Source of the DNA: Dysgonomonas sp. PF1-14
GTDB taxonomy: Bacteria > Bacteroidota > Bacteroidia > Bacteroidales > Dysgonomonadaceae
Direction: 5' to 3'
DNA: 64,000 nt
Assembly (NCBI RefSeq): GCF_029892965.1
Contig: NZ_JARXWN010000014.1
Coordinates: 1 to 64,000 of the forward strand
A program made the translations under genes and the position numbers. Shown piece by piece: positions 7,133 through 15,555 of this stretch (position 1 is its first letter; each line of letters opens with the position of its first letter). The notes beneath the pieces were generated by a model. That model searched no databases. It had not been told where the DNA came from and saw nothing but the letters and a program-made list of their open reading frames with translations.

Positions 7133-8232
7133 CAATATAGCGAAGCCAAACAGTTATATATACTGATTGCAGACGATAGACCCTGGTTTTCGCAAATGGT
7201 GAGTTATCTGAAGACATGTACAGGAAAGCAATCCGTATCAGGAAAAACTCCTGTATAACTGTTACGGGCTCCGTTATATTTTTTAGGTAATAATTTTTTT
7301 CTTGTTGCCGGATGGAAGGTCTATAAAGACCGCCATTTTTTATAGTTACTTTTGTTATATAGTAAATTCTTTGTGTATCTGTCTTTTTTATTCTTAATTC
7401 TTCTGGGCTTATACAAATCTGAAATTCGAGATTTTCCGATAGTAGAGCGAAGCGTGTCTTGTTTGTCGCCTTTTATATATTTAGATTAGTGATACTAACC
7501 ATGTTGCAAATTAAAACATTATTTTTCGATTCTACAAGAAGATTATAAAATAAGGTTAACAAAGCAGAAAAGGGTTGCACGATATCACATAGTGCAACCC
7601 CGCATTAAGGAACATATTTTTCCGGCACCTGGATATGCCGGCCGGAATAAGTAACTGTTTAAATTTGTTTGGTAATCTTATATTGTATTATTTCAAATAT
7701 ATTTTTTCTTTTTATTCGCAGGTTTAGCGGGCTAAACCAAGAGTGAAAAGTAGAAAATAGAGAAGAAAGAATAAAAAATAAGAGCCAAAGAATAATCAGA
7801 AACAGTTATATGAAATATTTTCGGTTAAATTAAAATAGTTACTAAACTTCTATAAGCAAAAAGCTTGTAATAAATCTGTTTTACTACAAGCTTTTCCAAC
7901 AATTACTCATTGTAAAGTTTTATAATAGTTTGTTAAGGGGGAAGGTGGCTTATATCTAATAAACAATATTATATGAACATAACAAACTTACAATATCCAT
8001 ATAAATATATAGTTACTGCAAGTTTTATCTAGAAGTGAAGTTACTTAACTAAAGACCGTTTGGCTGTATTTGCAGATGAAGAACAAAAATTGGAAAGCAA
8101 ATACGTCATAAATGTATGAATCGGCCTTTTATCCCCTTTTTCGATATTAATATCGAATTCTCTATCCAAATGTAGATATAAATATTGTTCCTTAAAAATA
8201 TATTGTGTTAAAATAACGCTTTAAATAGTTAA
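7133..8232. other. 1.1-kb gene-free stretch with hairpins
   Basis: No convincing coding frame is seen on either strand. It holds a MITE at 7651-7842, a hairpin GGGTTGCAC/GTGCAACCC at 7572-7600, and a hairpin with an 11-bp stem AAAAGCTTGTA/TACAAGCTTTT at 7859-7895 just right of the MITE. The rest is A/T-rich, with no clear promoter and no recognisable protein remnant. Confidence 0.6.
7651..7842. mobile_element. MITE family B, copy 1
   Basis: 192 bp, beginning GTAACTGTTTAAATTT and ending in the imperfect complement (ATTAAAATAGTTAC), flanked by TAA on both sides as a 3-bp target duplication. There is no open frame. It contains a central GCGGGCTAAACC also present in copy 2 at 25633, which lies in the opposite orientation and has exactly the same length. 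Confidence 0.85.
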
Positions 8233-8782
8233 TTAATCAACTATTATCCATGCAGGGCTTAATTTGCTTATTTCCTTGTATATAACACAGCTTTTGTCAT
8301 GGGCGCCGGGCAGATAGCCGGTGCTCATCAAAAACTCGTTTACAATCTCTCCTCCGGTAAATTTGAAAGTCTTTCGGAACAGCTTGACCCATTCATCTTT
8401 AGTCTTGGGATGATGCGTGTCGAGCCAGCTTTTGAACGAGCCGAATTCGGCTTGCAGCCCCAATATAACATTAGCATTGTGTATTGCGGCATCTACTTTA
8501 AGGCGGTTACGGATGATCGATGCATCATTCAGCAGGCGGTTGCGGTCTTCTTCGCCGTAGGCAGCTACTGTGGCGATGTGAAAATTGTGATATGCTTTTT
8601 TGAAGCCTGCCTGTTTCTTTAATATCGTTTCCCAGCTCAGTCCTGCCTGATTGATCTCCAGTACCAGCCTTTCAAACAATTCGTTGTCGTCGCTGATAGG
8701 AAAACCATAATGATGGTCGTGATACTTTTTGTGTACATTATCCGCATCGGCAATGTTCTTTTACATAATCGCAATAGCTCAT
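8233..8782 (-). pseudogene. tag: DNA-3-methyladenine glycosylase I, frameshifted near N-terminus
   Basis: Most of the frame encodes a Tag-type base-excision repair enzyme that removes 3-methyladenine: YHDHHYGFPISDDNELFERL, INQAGLSWETILKKQAGF, RNRLKVDAAIHNANVI and the C-terminal FMSTGYLPGAHD. That frame has no start codon and meets a TAA upstream. The ATG at 8782 starts MSYCDYVKEH in another frame. Removing one base from the CATTGCC at 8749-8755 joins the two as KEHADADNVHKKYHD, the expected family sequence. So there is a 1-base insertion in the first 12 codons: either a real null allele or an assembly error. Initiation at a downstream TTG (8679) would lose the N-terminal Cys region. Confidence 0.85.
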
Positions 8783-8930
8783 TTCTGTATTATTTTGTTT
8801 GAGAACAAAGTAAGAATAAATCTGTGATATATCCTACATCCGGTAACATAACAATATATAAGAAAACACACTGTAATTTGCTTCCGCCTGATCATTTTTG
8901 TACTTTTATCATCATATAGCAAAAGGACTT

Positions 8931-9524
8931 ATGAAAGAAAGAAAATCAGGTATCATTATATTAATATCCGGCATTGTTATCGGTATGCTGCTGATGTACA
9001 CTTTCAGTGGAAAGAGTAAAAGCAGCAATGCCGAAGTTTCGCACAATATGATTGTGGAGAAGATAGAAAGTCTGGGCAATCTCGAGGTGGTGAAATTCAG
9101 CATTCAGGACATAATGGAATATAAGAAGGTACGCCGGTGGCTGCCAAATGCTAAAACAGCACTGATTGTTTCAGGCGAAGTGATAGGCTGTATAGACCTC
9201 ACTAAGCTGAAACCGGAAGATATATACACCTCAGGCGACTCCATCAGGCTACAGTTGCCTGCTCCCGAAATATGCCATGTGAAGATAGACCATTCACGTT
9301 CGCGCGTCTACAATATGCAGTTTAGCCTGTGGGAAACAACCGAACTGGTAGACGAGGCATACCGTTCGGCTGAGTCTCAATTGAAAGAACAGGCAGTGAA
9401 ACTGGATATAGAGACACAGAGCCGCGACAATGCCGTCACACTGCTTCGCCCGATACTGGGAGCGATGGGATTCAAAAACGTGTTGATTACCTTTAAAGGA
9501 GGGCGCGAATACAAGGAAAAGTGA
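8931..9524 (+). CDS. DUF4230 membrane-anchored protein
   Basis: About 197 residues from the ATG at 8931, which follows AAAGGA. One N-terminal transmembrane segment (IIILISGIVIGMLLMYTF) is followed by an extracytoplasmic domain: SHNMIVEKIESLGNLEVVKFSIQD, a central ALIVSGEVIGCIDLTKLKPEDI, and a C-terminal helix ending LGAMGFKNVLITFKGG. This is the DUF4230 pattern common in Bacteroidota and Firmicutes. The biochemical role of the family is not established. It stands as a single gene on the plus strand. Confidence 0.85.
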   Translation: MKERKSGIIILISGIVIGMLLMYTFSGKSKSSNAEVSHNMIVEKIESLGNLEVVKFSIQDIMEYKKVRRWLPNAKTALIVSGEVIGCIDLTKLKPEDIYTSGDSIRLQLPAPEICHVKIDHSRSRVYNMQFSLWETTELVDEAYRSAESQLKEQAVKLDIETQSRDNAVTLLRPILGAMGFKNVLITFKGGREYKEK

Positions 9525-9711
9525 TTCAGTACACTTATTTTATCTGTCATTAATGCGGATCAGTCGTTGAAATTGTATATTCAATTTATTATTCTACAGC
9601 CCATTTAGCTTTATTTCTCAATATGGCAAAAATAAGCCTGCCCAATAAAAACATTAGCCCTTGTTTCGCTGTTTATTATAAAGACAAGTTGTCTGACAAA
9701 AGTAAATTACT

Positions 9712-10617
9712 ATGCGCATCTTTATTACCGGAGGCACCGGACTCATCGGTAGTGCCCTTATACGTACACTCCTGCAACAAGGGCACGAAATAACCGTTTT
9801 GACCCGTAATAAAATCAGGGCGATGAAAAAACTGGGAGATAAAGTAACTCTGTATTCCACGTTGGGTGCCTTGCCATCGCTCGACGAATACGATGCTGTG
9901 ATAAATCTGGCGGGTGAATCTATGGCAGGAAAACGGTGGACCGATAAGCAAAAGGAGAAACTGTGCAACAGCCGTTGGAATATTACCCGCAAGCTTACCG
10001 AGCTGATACAGGCCGGTGACAATCCGCCATCCGTATTTATATCGGGATCAGCTATCGGATTCTATGGGGCACAAGACGATAATGTGATAACCGAAGCTGC
10101 CCAGCCGCATGACGAATTTACATTCCGGCTTTGCCGCAAGTGGGAAGCACTGGCTATAGCTGCCGATAGTGACCACACACGCGTATGTCTGCTTAGGACA
10201 GGGATTGTCCTATCCCGAAAAGGAGGGATGCTGGCCTTGCTCACTTATCCTTTCCGCTTGGGGCTGGGCAGTGTATTGGGCAAAGGCACTCAATATATAT
10301 CGTGGATACATATTCAGGATATGATAGATGGTATTATTTTCCTGTTGAATACCCCCGAAGCGCGTGGCGTTTTCAATTTTACTGCCCCCAATCCGGTCAC
10401 CAATAAGCGGTTTACAAACATACTGTCGTCTACGTTGTACCGTCCGCAGATATTCCGTATTCCGGCATTTCTGGTAAAATGGTTTATGGGAGAATCGGCT
10501 ACAATGCTGCTCGATGGACAACGTGCTATACCGCAGCACCTGACAGACCTGCACTATCGTTTCAGGTTTGAACACCTCGATGATGCACTGAGCAACCTGA
10601 TGAAAGGGAAGAGGTAA
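9712..10617 (+). CDS. TIGR01777-family NAD(P)-dependent epimerase-like protein
   Basis: A 301-residue extended SDR. The Rossmann motif GGTGLIG is at residues 7-13; NLAGESMAGKRWTDKQKEKL is the family signature, followed by SGSAIGFYG with the catalytic-type Tyr, then HIQDMIDGIIFLL and FNFTAPNPVTNKRF. The C-terminal DUF1731-like part contains RIPAFLVKWFMGE. Members of the family (SulA/YfcH-like, SDR39U1) bind NADP(H), but their substrate is unknown. It is a single gene, and a 203-bp mobile repeat lies shortly downstream. Confidence 0.9.
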   Translation: MRIFITGGTGLIGSALIRTLLQQGHEITVLTRNKIRAMKKLGDKVTLYSTLGALPSLDEYDAVINLAGESMAGKRWTDKQKEKLCNSRWNITRKLTELIQAGDNPPSVFISGSAIGFYGAQDDNVITEAAQPHDEFTFRLCRKWEALAIAADSDHTRVCLLRTGIVLSRKGGMLALLTYPFRLGLGSVLGKGTQYISWIHIQDMIDGIIFLLNTPEARGVFNFTAPNPVTNKRFTNILSSTLYRPQIFRIPAFLVKWFMGESATMLLDGQRAIPQHLTDLHYRFRFEHLDDALSNLMKGKR

Positions 10618-10709
10618 AAAGAAATTATGAATTATGAATTAAGAATTATGAACCAACGGTCACAGGAGCGCAGCATATGTAATTATGAATGTAGTATTCC
10701 TTTAAATAA

Positions 10710-10912
10710 CGTGAGTTCGAAATAATAGTATCTAAATATCAGCTAGTTATATGTTTTCTTTGTGAGCCTTGTGTAAAACCTTGTGCTCTTTGTGGTTAAA
10801 TCTTATTTCTTTTACCACAAAGGACACAAAGAAAAACCACAAAGGGCACGAAATTTGCACCATATATTTTGGAAAACAATTGATTACATACTATTTTTAT
10901 ATCGAACTCACG
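10710..10912. mobile_element. 203-bp MITE-like element with 8-bp target duplication
   Basis: The ends are CGTGAGTTCGA and its complement TCGAACTCACG. Both sides are flanked by the identical octamer TTAAATAA (10702-10709 and 10913-10920), a plausible target-site duplication. The interior holds an inverted arrangement of CTTTGTG / CACAAAG units. There is no open frame. This family differs from the 3-bp-duplication MITEs elsewhere in the window. Confidence 0.78.
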
Positions 10913-10953
10913 TTAAATAATATAAACTAATTTACATCTTGTACTTAAAGCTT

Positions 10954-12105
10954 TTATTTCTTCCTTAGTGTAATAACAGTAATCTCCGGCCATGCGCCGA
11001 AGCGGAACGGAACACCTACCGTACCTATACCTACATTCACATACAATGCTTGTTTACCTTCCTTGTAGATTCCGCCCCACTCGGGATAGACGAACGATGC
11101 AGGCGAAAAGCCCCAAAGTGAAAACTGTGTGCCATGCGTGTGCCCTGCCAGCATAAGGTTTATGTCTGTCTTCAACACTTCGCGCCGCCAGTGGGTAGGG
11201 TCGTGGCTCAATAGAATTTTAAATTTACTATCTTCGGTTCCCTTCATTGCTTCGGGCAGATTGCCATACTTAGGGAATGGCGGTGCTCCATCGTTCTCAA
11301 CACCTATCAGCGCTATCTTTTCGTTGTCTTTAGTGAGATAAGTATGGTCATTGTTGAGCAGTTTCCAGCCCATTGTTTGTTGCCGTTTTTTCAGGCTTGA
11401 GAGGTTTTCCTTTTCTTTTGCCTTGCTGCCCCAGCTTTTATACATACCATAGTCGTGGTTGCCAAGTATCGAGTACACACCATCGGGAGCTTTCAGTGCC
11501 GACAGTATATCCTCGTATCCGTTGAGTTCGGTAGCTACATTGTGCACCAGATCGCCCGTTATCATTATGGCATCGGGGCGTTGCGCATTCACTATCTCTA
11601 CCAGATGTTTTATCGGTTCTTTCTTTCCTTCCCATTTGCCTATATGCAGATCAGACAATTGTACGATACGGTAACCGTCGAACGATGCAGGTAAATCGGG
11701 AGAAGAAAACTCAACTTCCCTTACCGTAAAGCGGGTTTTGCCTACGGTACTGCCGTAGACTACGACATATATAGTGCCTAGTCCGGCTAGCAGGGCGAGT
11801 ATGGTAAACGGATATGCTTTCCATTTGAAGAATGGGCGAAGCAACAGGTCGGGTAGGGAGACAATAGTGAAAATGATCTTGGGGAGCGCTATTGCCATGA
11901 ATATGATCATAAACACTTCCCTGTGGCTGTATCTGCCTTCAGCATAAAAGAAGAAATACAATCCGCCCATCAGTATCAGAGATGGTACAAACCAGAGCAC
12001 GCGCAACAAGGTTTTTTCGGTGAGCTTTCTGATGTAAAGTACGAAAATGTATATATCTGCAATCAGCAGTATAAGGAATACGATGGTGAATATGCGTGCA
12101 AACAT
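10954..12105 (-). CDS. Membrane-anchored calcineurin-like metallophosphoesterase
   Basis: A 383-residue protein. The first about 145 residues hold four or five hydrophobic segments. The phosphoesterase domain follows with all metal-binding motifs visible: QLSDLHIG, TGDLVHN, LGNHDYGM, LLSHDP and LAGHTHGTQ. Proteins of this YaeI/YkuE-like type are thought to act on lipid phosphates or other phosphoesters at the membrane; the substrate here is unknown. It is a single minus-strand gene, with a MITE 125 bases upstream of its start. Confidence 0.92.
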   Translation of the reverse strand: MFARIFTIVFLILLIADIYIFVLYIRKLTEKTLLRVLWFVPSLILMGGLYFFFYAEGRYSHREVFMIIFMAIALPKIIFTIVSLPDLLLRPFFKWKAYPFTILALLAGLGTIYVVVYGSTVGKTRFTVREVEFSSPDLPASFDGYRIVQLSDLHIGKWEGKKEPIKHLVEIVNAQRPDAIMITGDLVHNVATELNGYEDILSALKAPDGVYSILGNHDYGMYKSWGSKAKEKENLSSLKKRQQTMGWKLLNNDHTYLTKDNEKIALIGVENDGAPPFPKYGNLPEAMKGTEDSKFKILLSHDPTHWRREVLKTDINLMLAGHTHGTQFSLWGFSPASFVYPEWGGIYKEGKQALYVNVGIGTVGVPFRFGAWPEITVITLRKK

Positions 12106-12230
12106 TCGTAGTGTTATATTTTTTGCGCAAGTTATTTATAACAGCGGCAAATGCCGTCAGTGTTTAAGATTATTTATGCTTTAACATATAGGGTGGAAAT
12201 ACAGGGCGGATAAGATTTCCGCCCCTTTTA

Positions 12231-12413
12231 GAGCCAGTTTAAATTTTACCAAAACATTTTGTTATCGTTCTTTTTTCGTTCATTTTCAGTCTCTTTTTGT
12301 CCGATTTTCCCCTTTCTTCAGCTTGAATAGCCCGCTATTCGCGCTTCAGATAAGAAAAAAATCATTCCAAAAATAGTTCTGAAAACCTAAACGAATAAAA
12401 TTTAAACAGGCTC
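12231..12413. mobile_element. MITE family A, copy 1
   Basis: 183 bp, ends GAGCC(A/T)GTTTAAATTTTA in inverted orientation, flanked by TTA at 12228-12230 and 12414-12416. Read on the other strand it differs from the copy at 14381-14563 at only two positions that I can see. It lies 6 bases from the stop codon of the universal stress protein gene. It has no coding capacity. Confidence 0.9.
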
Positions 12414-12419
12414 TTATAT

Positions 12420-13523
12420 TTATCCTCTAAAGATAACCAGTATCACATTGTTGTTTACCAGTACCTTGCGCGACAAGCTAGGCATAAATATGCGTCCCAG
12501 CAGATTGCGCCGGCGTGTATTCATTGCTACAACGCTTACCTCTTCAGTATCTATATAGTAATTTACAGCCTCAAGCATATCGGGGCTGTCTATCATTTCA
12601 TATCCTATATTCAGTTCGGGATATTTCCTTTTAAAGAATTCTTTCATACCCAGCAGTTCGGTTTCTGACCATTTGTCGCCTTTCTTATTTATGGCATTGA
12701 TATGCAGCAGCGTGATACGAACTTCGGGATATGGCCTGAGTATGTTTACCAGATGGTCGAACGATTCCAGATCTTTCTTCTGGAAGTTGGTAAGGAATGC
12801 GATGTGTTTCACATCTTCTACTTTCTTCACAGGCGAGTTTTCGGGTACTGCCATCACCGGCACATTAGTCATTTCTATGATGTCTGCCGTAACATTACCT
12901 AGTGGATGCTCGGCGACATTGCTGGCTCCTTTTTTCCCCAGTACCAGTAGGAAGGGCTTGTATTCGTCCACGAAGTTTTCGATCTCTTCTTCTACGATAC
13001 CTTCCCTTAGCGAATAGGAGTAGTTGACAGAAGGGAAGTCTTTTTCTGATATTTTCTTGTCTATCTCGAGACAGAAGTTCAACATCTTGCTTCTGGCCTT
13101 GTCGAGCATATCGTGTTCGTCGTTGTTTATCACATCGGCGAACGGAAAGGTCATCGGATAATGCAATCTGTACACATGCAGAATCTTTACTTTGGCATTC
13201 ATCTGATGGGCAACGGTAAATGCTGCGCGGCAGGCTTTGAGCGAGTAGTCGGAAAAGTCGATAGCAACCAGAATACGTTTGCGTCCGTCATCTATCTTAT
13301 GTATCCCTTCATCGTTGTATCTGAATAGCCCGACACCTTCGATGATCGTGAGTGCTTTGGTCAGGTCTGCTTCGTCTATTTTTACAGCTATGCCACCCGA
13401 TATGTTTTCGGGGCCGGGTATGTCTATCAGATGTGCCTCAATACCTCTTTCCTTTAGCGTCTGTTGTAAGATATGCGCTTTGGGAGCTGTATGTACAGCT
13501 AATGTAATCAGATTGTCTTTCAT
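12420..13523 (-). CDS. Tandem universal stress protein with N-terminal DUF2007-like domain
   Basis: A 367-residue cytoplasmic protein. Residues 1-75 (VHTAPKAHILQQTLKERGIE to ALTIIEGVGLF) look like a putative signal-transducing DUF2007-type domain. Two UspA domains follow: the first from KRILVAIDFSDYSLKACRAA to VLGKKGASNVAEHPLGNVTA, whose G-K-G and LGNVTADII segments suggest nucleotide binding; the second from VKHIAFLTNFQKKD to LSRKVLVNNNVILVIF, more divergent. Usp proteins respond to starvation and other stress; the ligand is not known here. MITEs bracket this gene together with the two phage-like genes upstream. Confidence 0.9.
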   Translation of the reverse strand: MKDNLITLAVHTAPKAHILQQTLKERGIEAHLIDIPGPENISGGIAVKIDEADLTKALTIIEGVGLFRYNDEGIHKIDDGRKRILVAIDFSDYSLKACRAAFTVAHQMNAKVKILHVYRLHYPMTFPFADVINNDEHDMLDKARSKMLNFCLEIDKKISEKDFPSVNYSYSLREGIVEEEIENFVDEYKPFLLVLGKKGASNVAEHPLGNVTADIIEMTNVPVMAVPENSPVKKVEDVKHIAFLTNFQKKDLESFDHLVNILRPYPEVRITLLHINAINKKGDKWSETELLGMKEFFKRKYPELNIGYEMIDSPDMLEAVNYYIDTEEVSVVAMNTRRRNLLGRIFMPSLSRKVLVNNNVILVIFRG

Positions 13524-13661
13524 ATTTTTGGTGTTTATTTGTTATGATCTCCTTTTATAACAAATTTACTAAAAACTATTCTGATTATAAACCGCAAAAC
13601 GCTATCTTTTTAACAAAAAGCAACAAGCTTTTACTTAGTTTTGCCGTTGAGGGCGGTATTT

Positions 13662-13919
13662 TCAATCTTTCTTTTTCCTGTTTACTCTTTTAGGCTTTAC
13701 TTTAGTCGCTGTTGGCTGTTCTTCAACTTTCTGAGTTTCGAGCCAGTTTCTGAGTTCGCGTACTTTCCTTATAAGGCAGCTTGCGCACGACTGAGGTTTG
13801 TCTGTTTTGTTGAATACTGTATTCGCGAGGGTGTATATCCGGCTCATCGAGTAGCGATGTGTTCTGTCAATATCAGCTAAAAGTTGTTCTACTTCTTGTT
13901 TTAAGTCTGTTTTGTTCAT
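13662..13919 (-). CDS. Small phage-type cytoplasmic protein
   Basis: 85 residues: MNKTDLKQEVEQLLADIDRT, a helical region with a CxxC (PQSCASCLIRKVRELRNWL), and a Lys/Arg-rich tail KVKPKRVNRKKKD. Its start overlaps the end of the next gene upstream by 4 bases, so the two are translationally coupled. Short proteins of this look occur in Bacteroidota prophages, but I cannot name the family; the assignment is by resemblance only. Confidence 0.6.
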   Translation of the reverse strand: MNKTDLKQEVEQLLADIDRTHRYSMSRIYTLANTVFNKTDKPQSCASCLIRKVRELRNWLETQKVEEQPTATKVKPKRVNRKKKD

Positions 13920-14194
13920 TTTATTATTTTTTTATTATCAATAAATTTTAGGATGAAAAATGTTACGAATGCTATAAAAATTCCTGATACTATAATCCCT
14001 GTGTATGATATGTATATGCTTATAATTGTTGATATACAACATATTGTGTGAAATGTAAGGCATGGTCTGCAATTGAAAGGCTTTCGGTCAAACCATTTAT
14101 GATATTCAGGTAATTTTATAGATAATATTTTTCCGAAATAAAGAGAAACTACTGTTGTCAGAACAAGGGCGATGCATAAAAATACTAAGTCCAT
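13916..14194 (-). CDS. Small phage-type membrane protein
   Basis: 92 residues with two hydrophobic spans (LVFLCIALVLTTVVSLYFG and a long one covering CISTIISIYISYTGIIVSGI) separated by KWFDRKPFNCRPCLTFHT, a CRPC motif typical of a small membrane protein seen in Bacteroidota prophages. The stop overlaps the next start by 4 bases. With the gene at 13662 it forms a two-gene unit lying between two near-identical inverted MITEs. The function is unknown. Confidence 0.65.
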   Translation of the reverse strand: MDLVFLCIALVLTTVVSLYFGKILSIKLPEYHKWFDRKPFNCRPCLTFHTICCISTIISIYISYTGIIVSGIFIAFVTFFILKFIDNKKIIK

Positions 14195-14380
14195 AGGCTG
14201 TTTTATTCTATAGATAAACGAGCGGGAAAAAAATAATGAAGTGTTAAACGGGAAATCATATTTTATTTTTTGATTTATAGGAATTTAAGTTAATTTATTT
14301 ACTATCTTTATTCTTTTATTGATTGATACAAACATTACGAATTAGAAAAATGGATAGAGAATAGTTGCTGAAAGGTATTA

Positions 14381-14563
14381 GAGCCTGTTTAAATTTTATT
14401 CGTTTAGGTTTTCAGCACTATTTTTGGAATGATTTTTTTCTTATCTGAAGCGCGAATAGCGGGCTATTCAAGCTGAAGAAAGGGGAAAATCGGACAAAAA
14501 GAGACTGAAAATGAACGAAAAAAGAACGATAACAAAATGTTTTGGTAAAATTTAAACAGGCTC
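14381..14563. mobile_element. MITE family A, copy 2
   Basis: 183 bp, perfect ends GAGCCTGTTTAAATTTTA / TAAAATTTAAACAGGCTC, flanked by TTA at 14378-14380 and 14564-14566. It is the inverted, nearly identical partner of the copy at 12231. The central CGAATAGCGGGCTATTC is itself palindromic. Confidence 0.92.
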
Positions 14564-14633
14564 TTAATGTATTTGGGGGATACATGGACTGTATAGCAGC
14601 TTAGTAAGACAAACAAGACAAGACAAAGAAATA

Positions 14634-15305
14634 ATGAAGGCAAACAATGCGTCTTTGCAACCTATCGAAAGACCGAACTTACTGCTGGCTATTATTTTAT
14701 CAGTAGTGGTTTTTCTCACCGATGTCATCTTATCGGAATATGTGACAGAGCAATTAGGTATCGATTTGTTCAGTACCTGGATTTTTGTCCCGTACGGTCT
14801 TTTGCATGTTTTCTTATTGCTCTTGCTGGGGCAATACCTGACTGCAATAGACCTAAAGGGTGCAGGCTCGTTGATCTATGCAGCAGTTTGTATACTCCTG
14901 TTGCAGGTATTTGTGTATATATTGCTTTATAAGGTGTTTGCCGGGAGCCTATCTTCTGTGAAAAGCTCACTACAGTTGTTATCCCATATTCTTGTTTTTG
15001 TACGGGCTCTAACGTATGTGGTAGTAGGTGGGATACTGTTTTTGCATAACGAATATTATGTGGGAGGACTCAGACTGCTGGGGATATTTACCGCTATCAA
15101 CGGAGTTTCGTTGCTCACAGATATTGCAAAGACCTACTATACATTATACATGATAAGTACCAATATGGATGCAATGGCTGTCGATAGTGTGGCTCAAAAT
15201 CTTACACTTTTCTCTACAGTAGCCGGATTTTGTTTTGTGGCGGCTATGTTTTATGTTTTCACGAAGGGATATTTGTATAACGAACAGGTATATAAGGAGA
15301 TGTAA
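14634..15305 (+). CDS. Polytopic membrane protein of unknown function
   Basis: A 223-residue protein with about six predicted membrane spans, for example LLLAIILSVVVFLTDVIL, LHVFLLLLLGQYL, AAVCILLLQVFVYILLY, ALTYVVVGGILFL and FCFVAAMFYVF. No conserved polar motif that would mark a transporter or enzyme is visible. The gene is monocistronic, starting 70 bases after a MITE, which may have brought or disturbed its upstream region. The family is not recognised. Confidence 0.75.
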   Translation: MKANNASLQPIERPNLLLAIILSVVVFLTDVILSEYVTEQLGIDLFSTWIFVPYGLLHVFLLLLLGQYLTAIDLKGAGSLIYAAVCILLLQVFVYILLYKVFAGSLSSVKSSLQLLSHILVFVRALTYVVVGGILFLHNEYYVGGLRLLGIFTAINGVSLLTDIAKTYYTLYMISTNMDAMAVDSVAQNLTLFSTVAGFCFVAAMFYVFTKGYLYNEQVYKEM

Positions 15306-15555
15306 AGTGCTAGTGAATAGATATAAATAGAATTTTATAGCTTATCGAAAAAATATATATATCCTGACTGAACTTATTTCGACTATCGTTGTTCTAAAGG
15401 TATATAAAAGTTTTGTAAAGTTTGAGTTAAAGTTTAGGGAAGTCTGCGATGTGATGTCGCGGACTCTTGTTTTTTATACTCCCTTTATATTGCATAGTTA
15501 TTAAGTTCTGTTTTTAATCGACCAAGTCAAATTTGGAGTATTTTACAATCCGGGC

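Noticed and set aside
10617-10700. AATTATGAATT-type simple repeats after the epimerase gene
   Set aside because: Short low-complexity A/T sequence common between genes; no duplication or hairpin of note.
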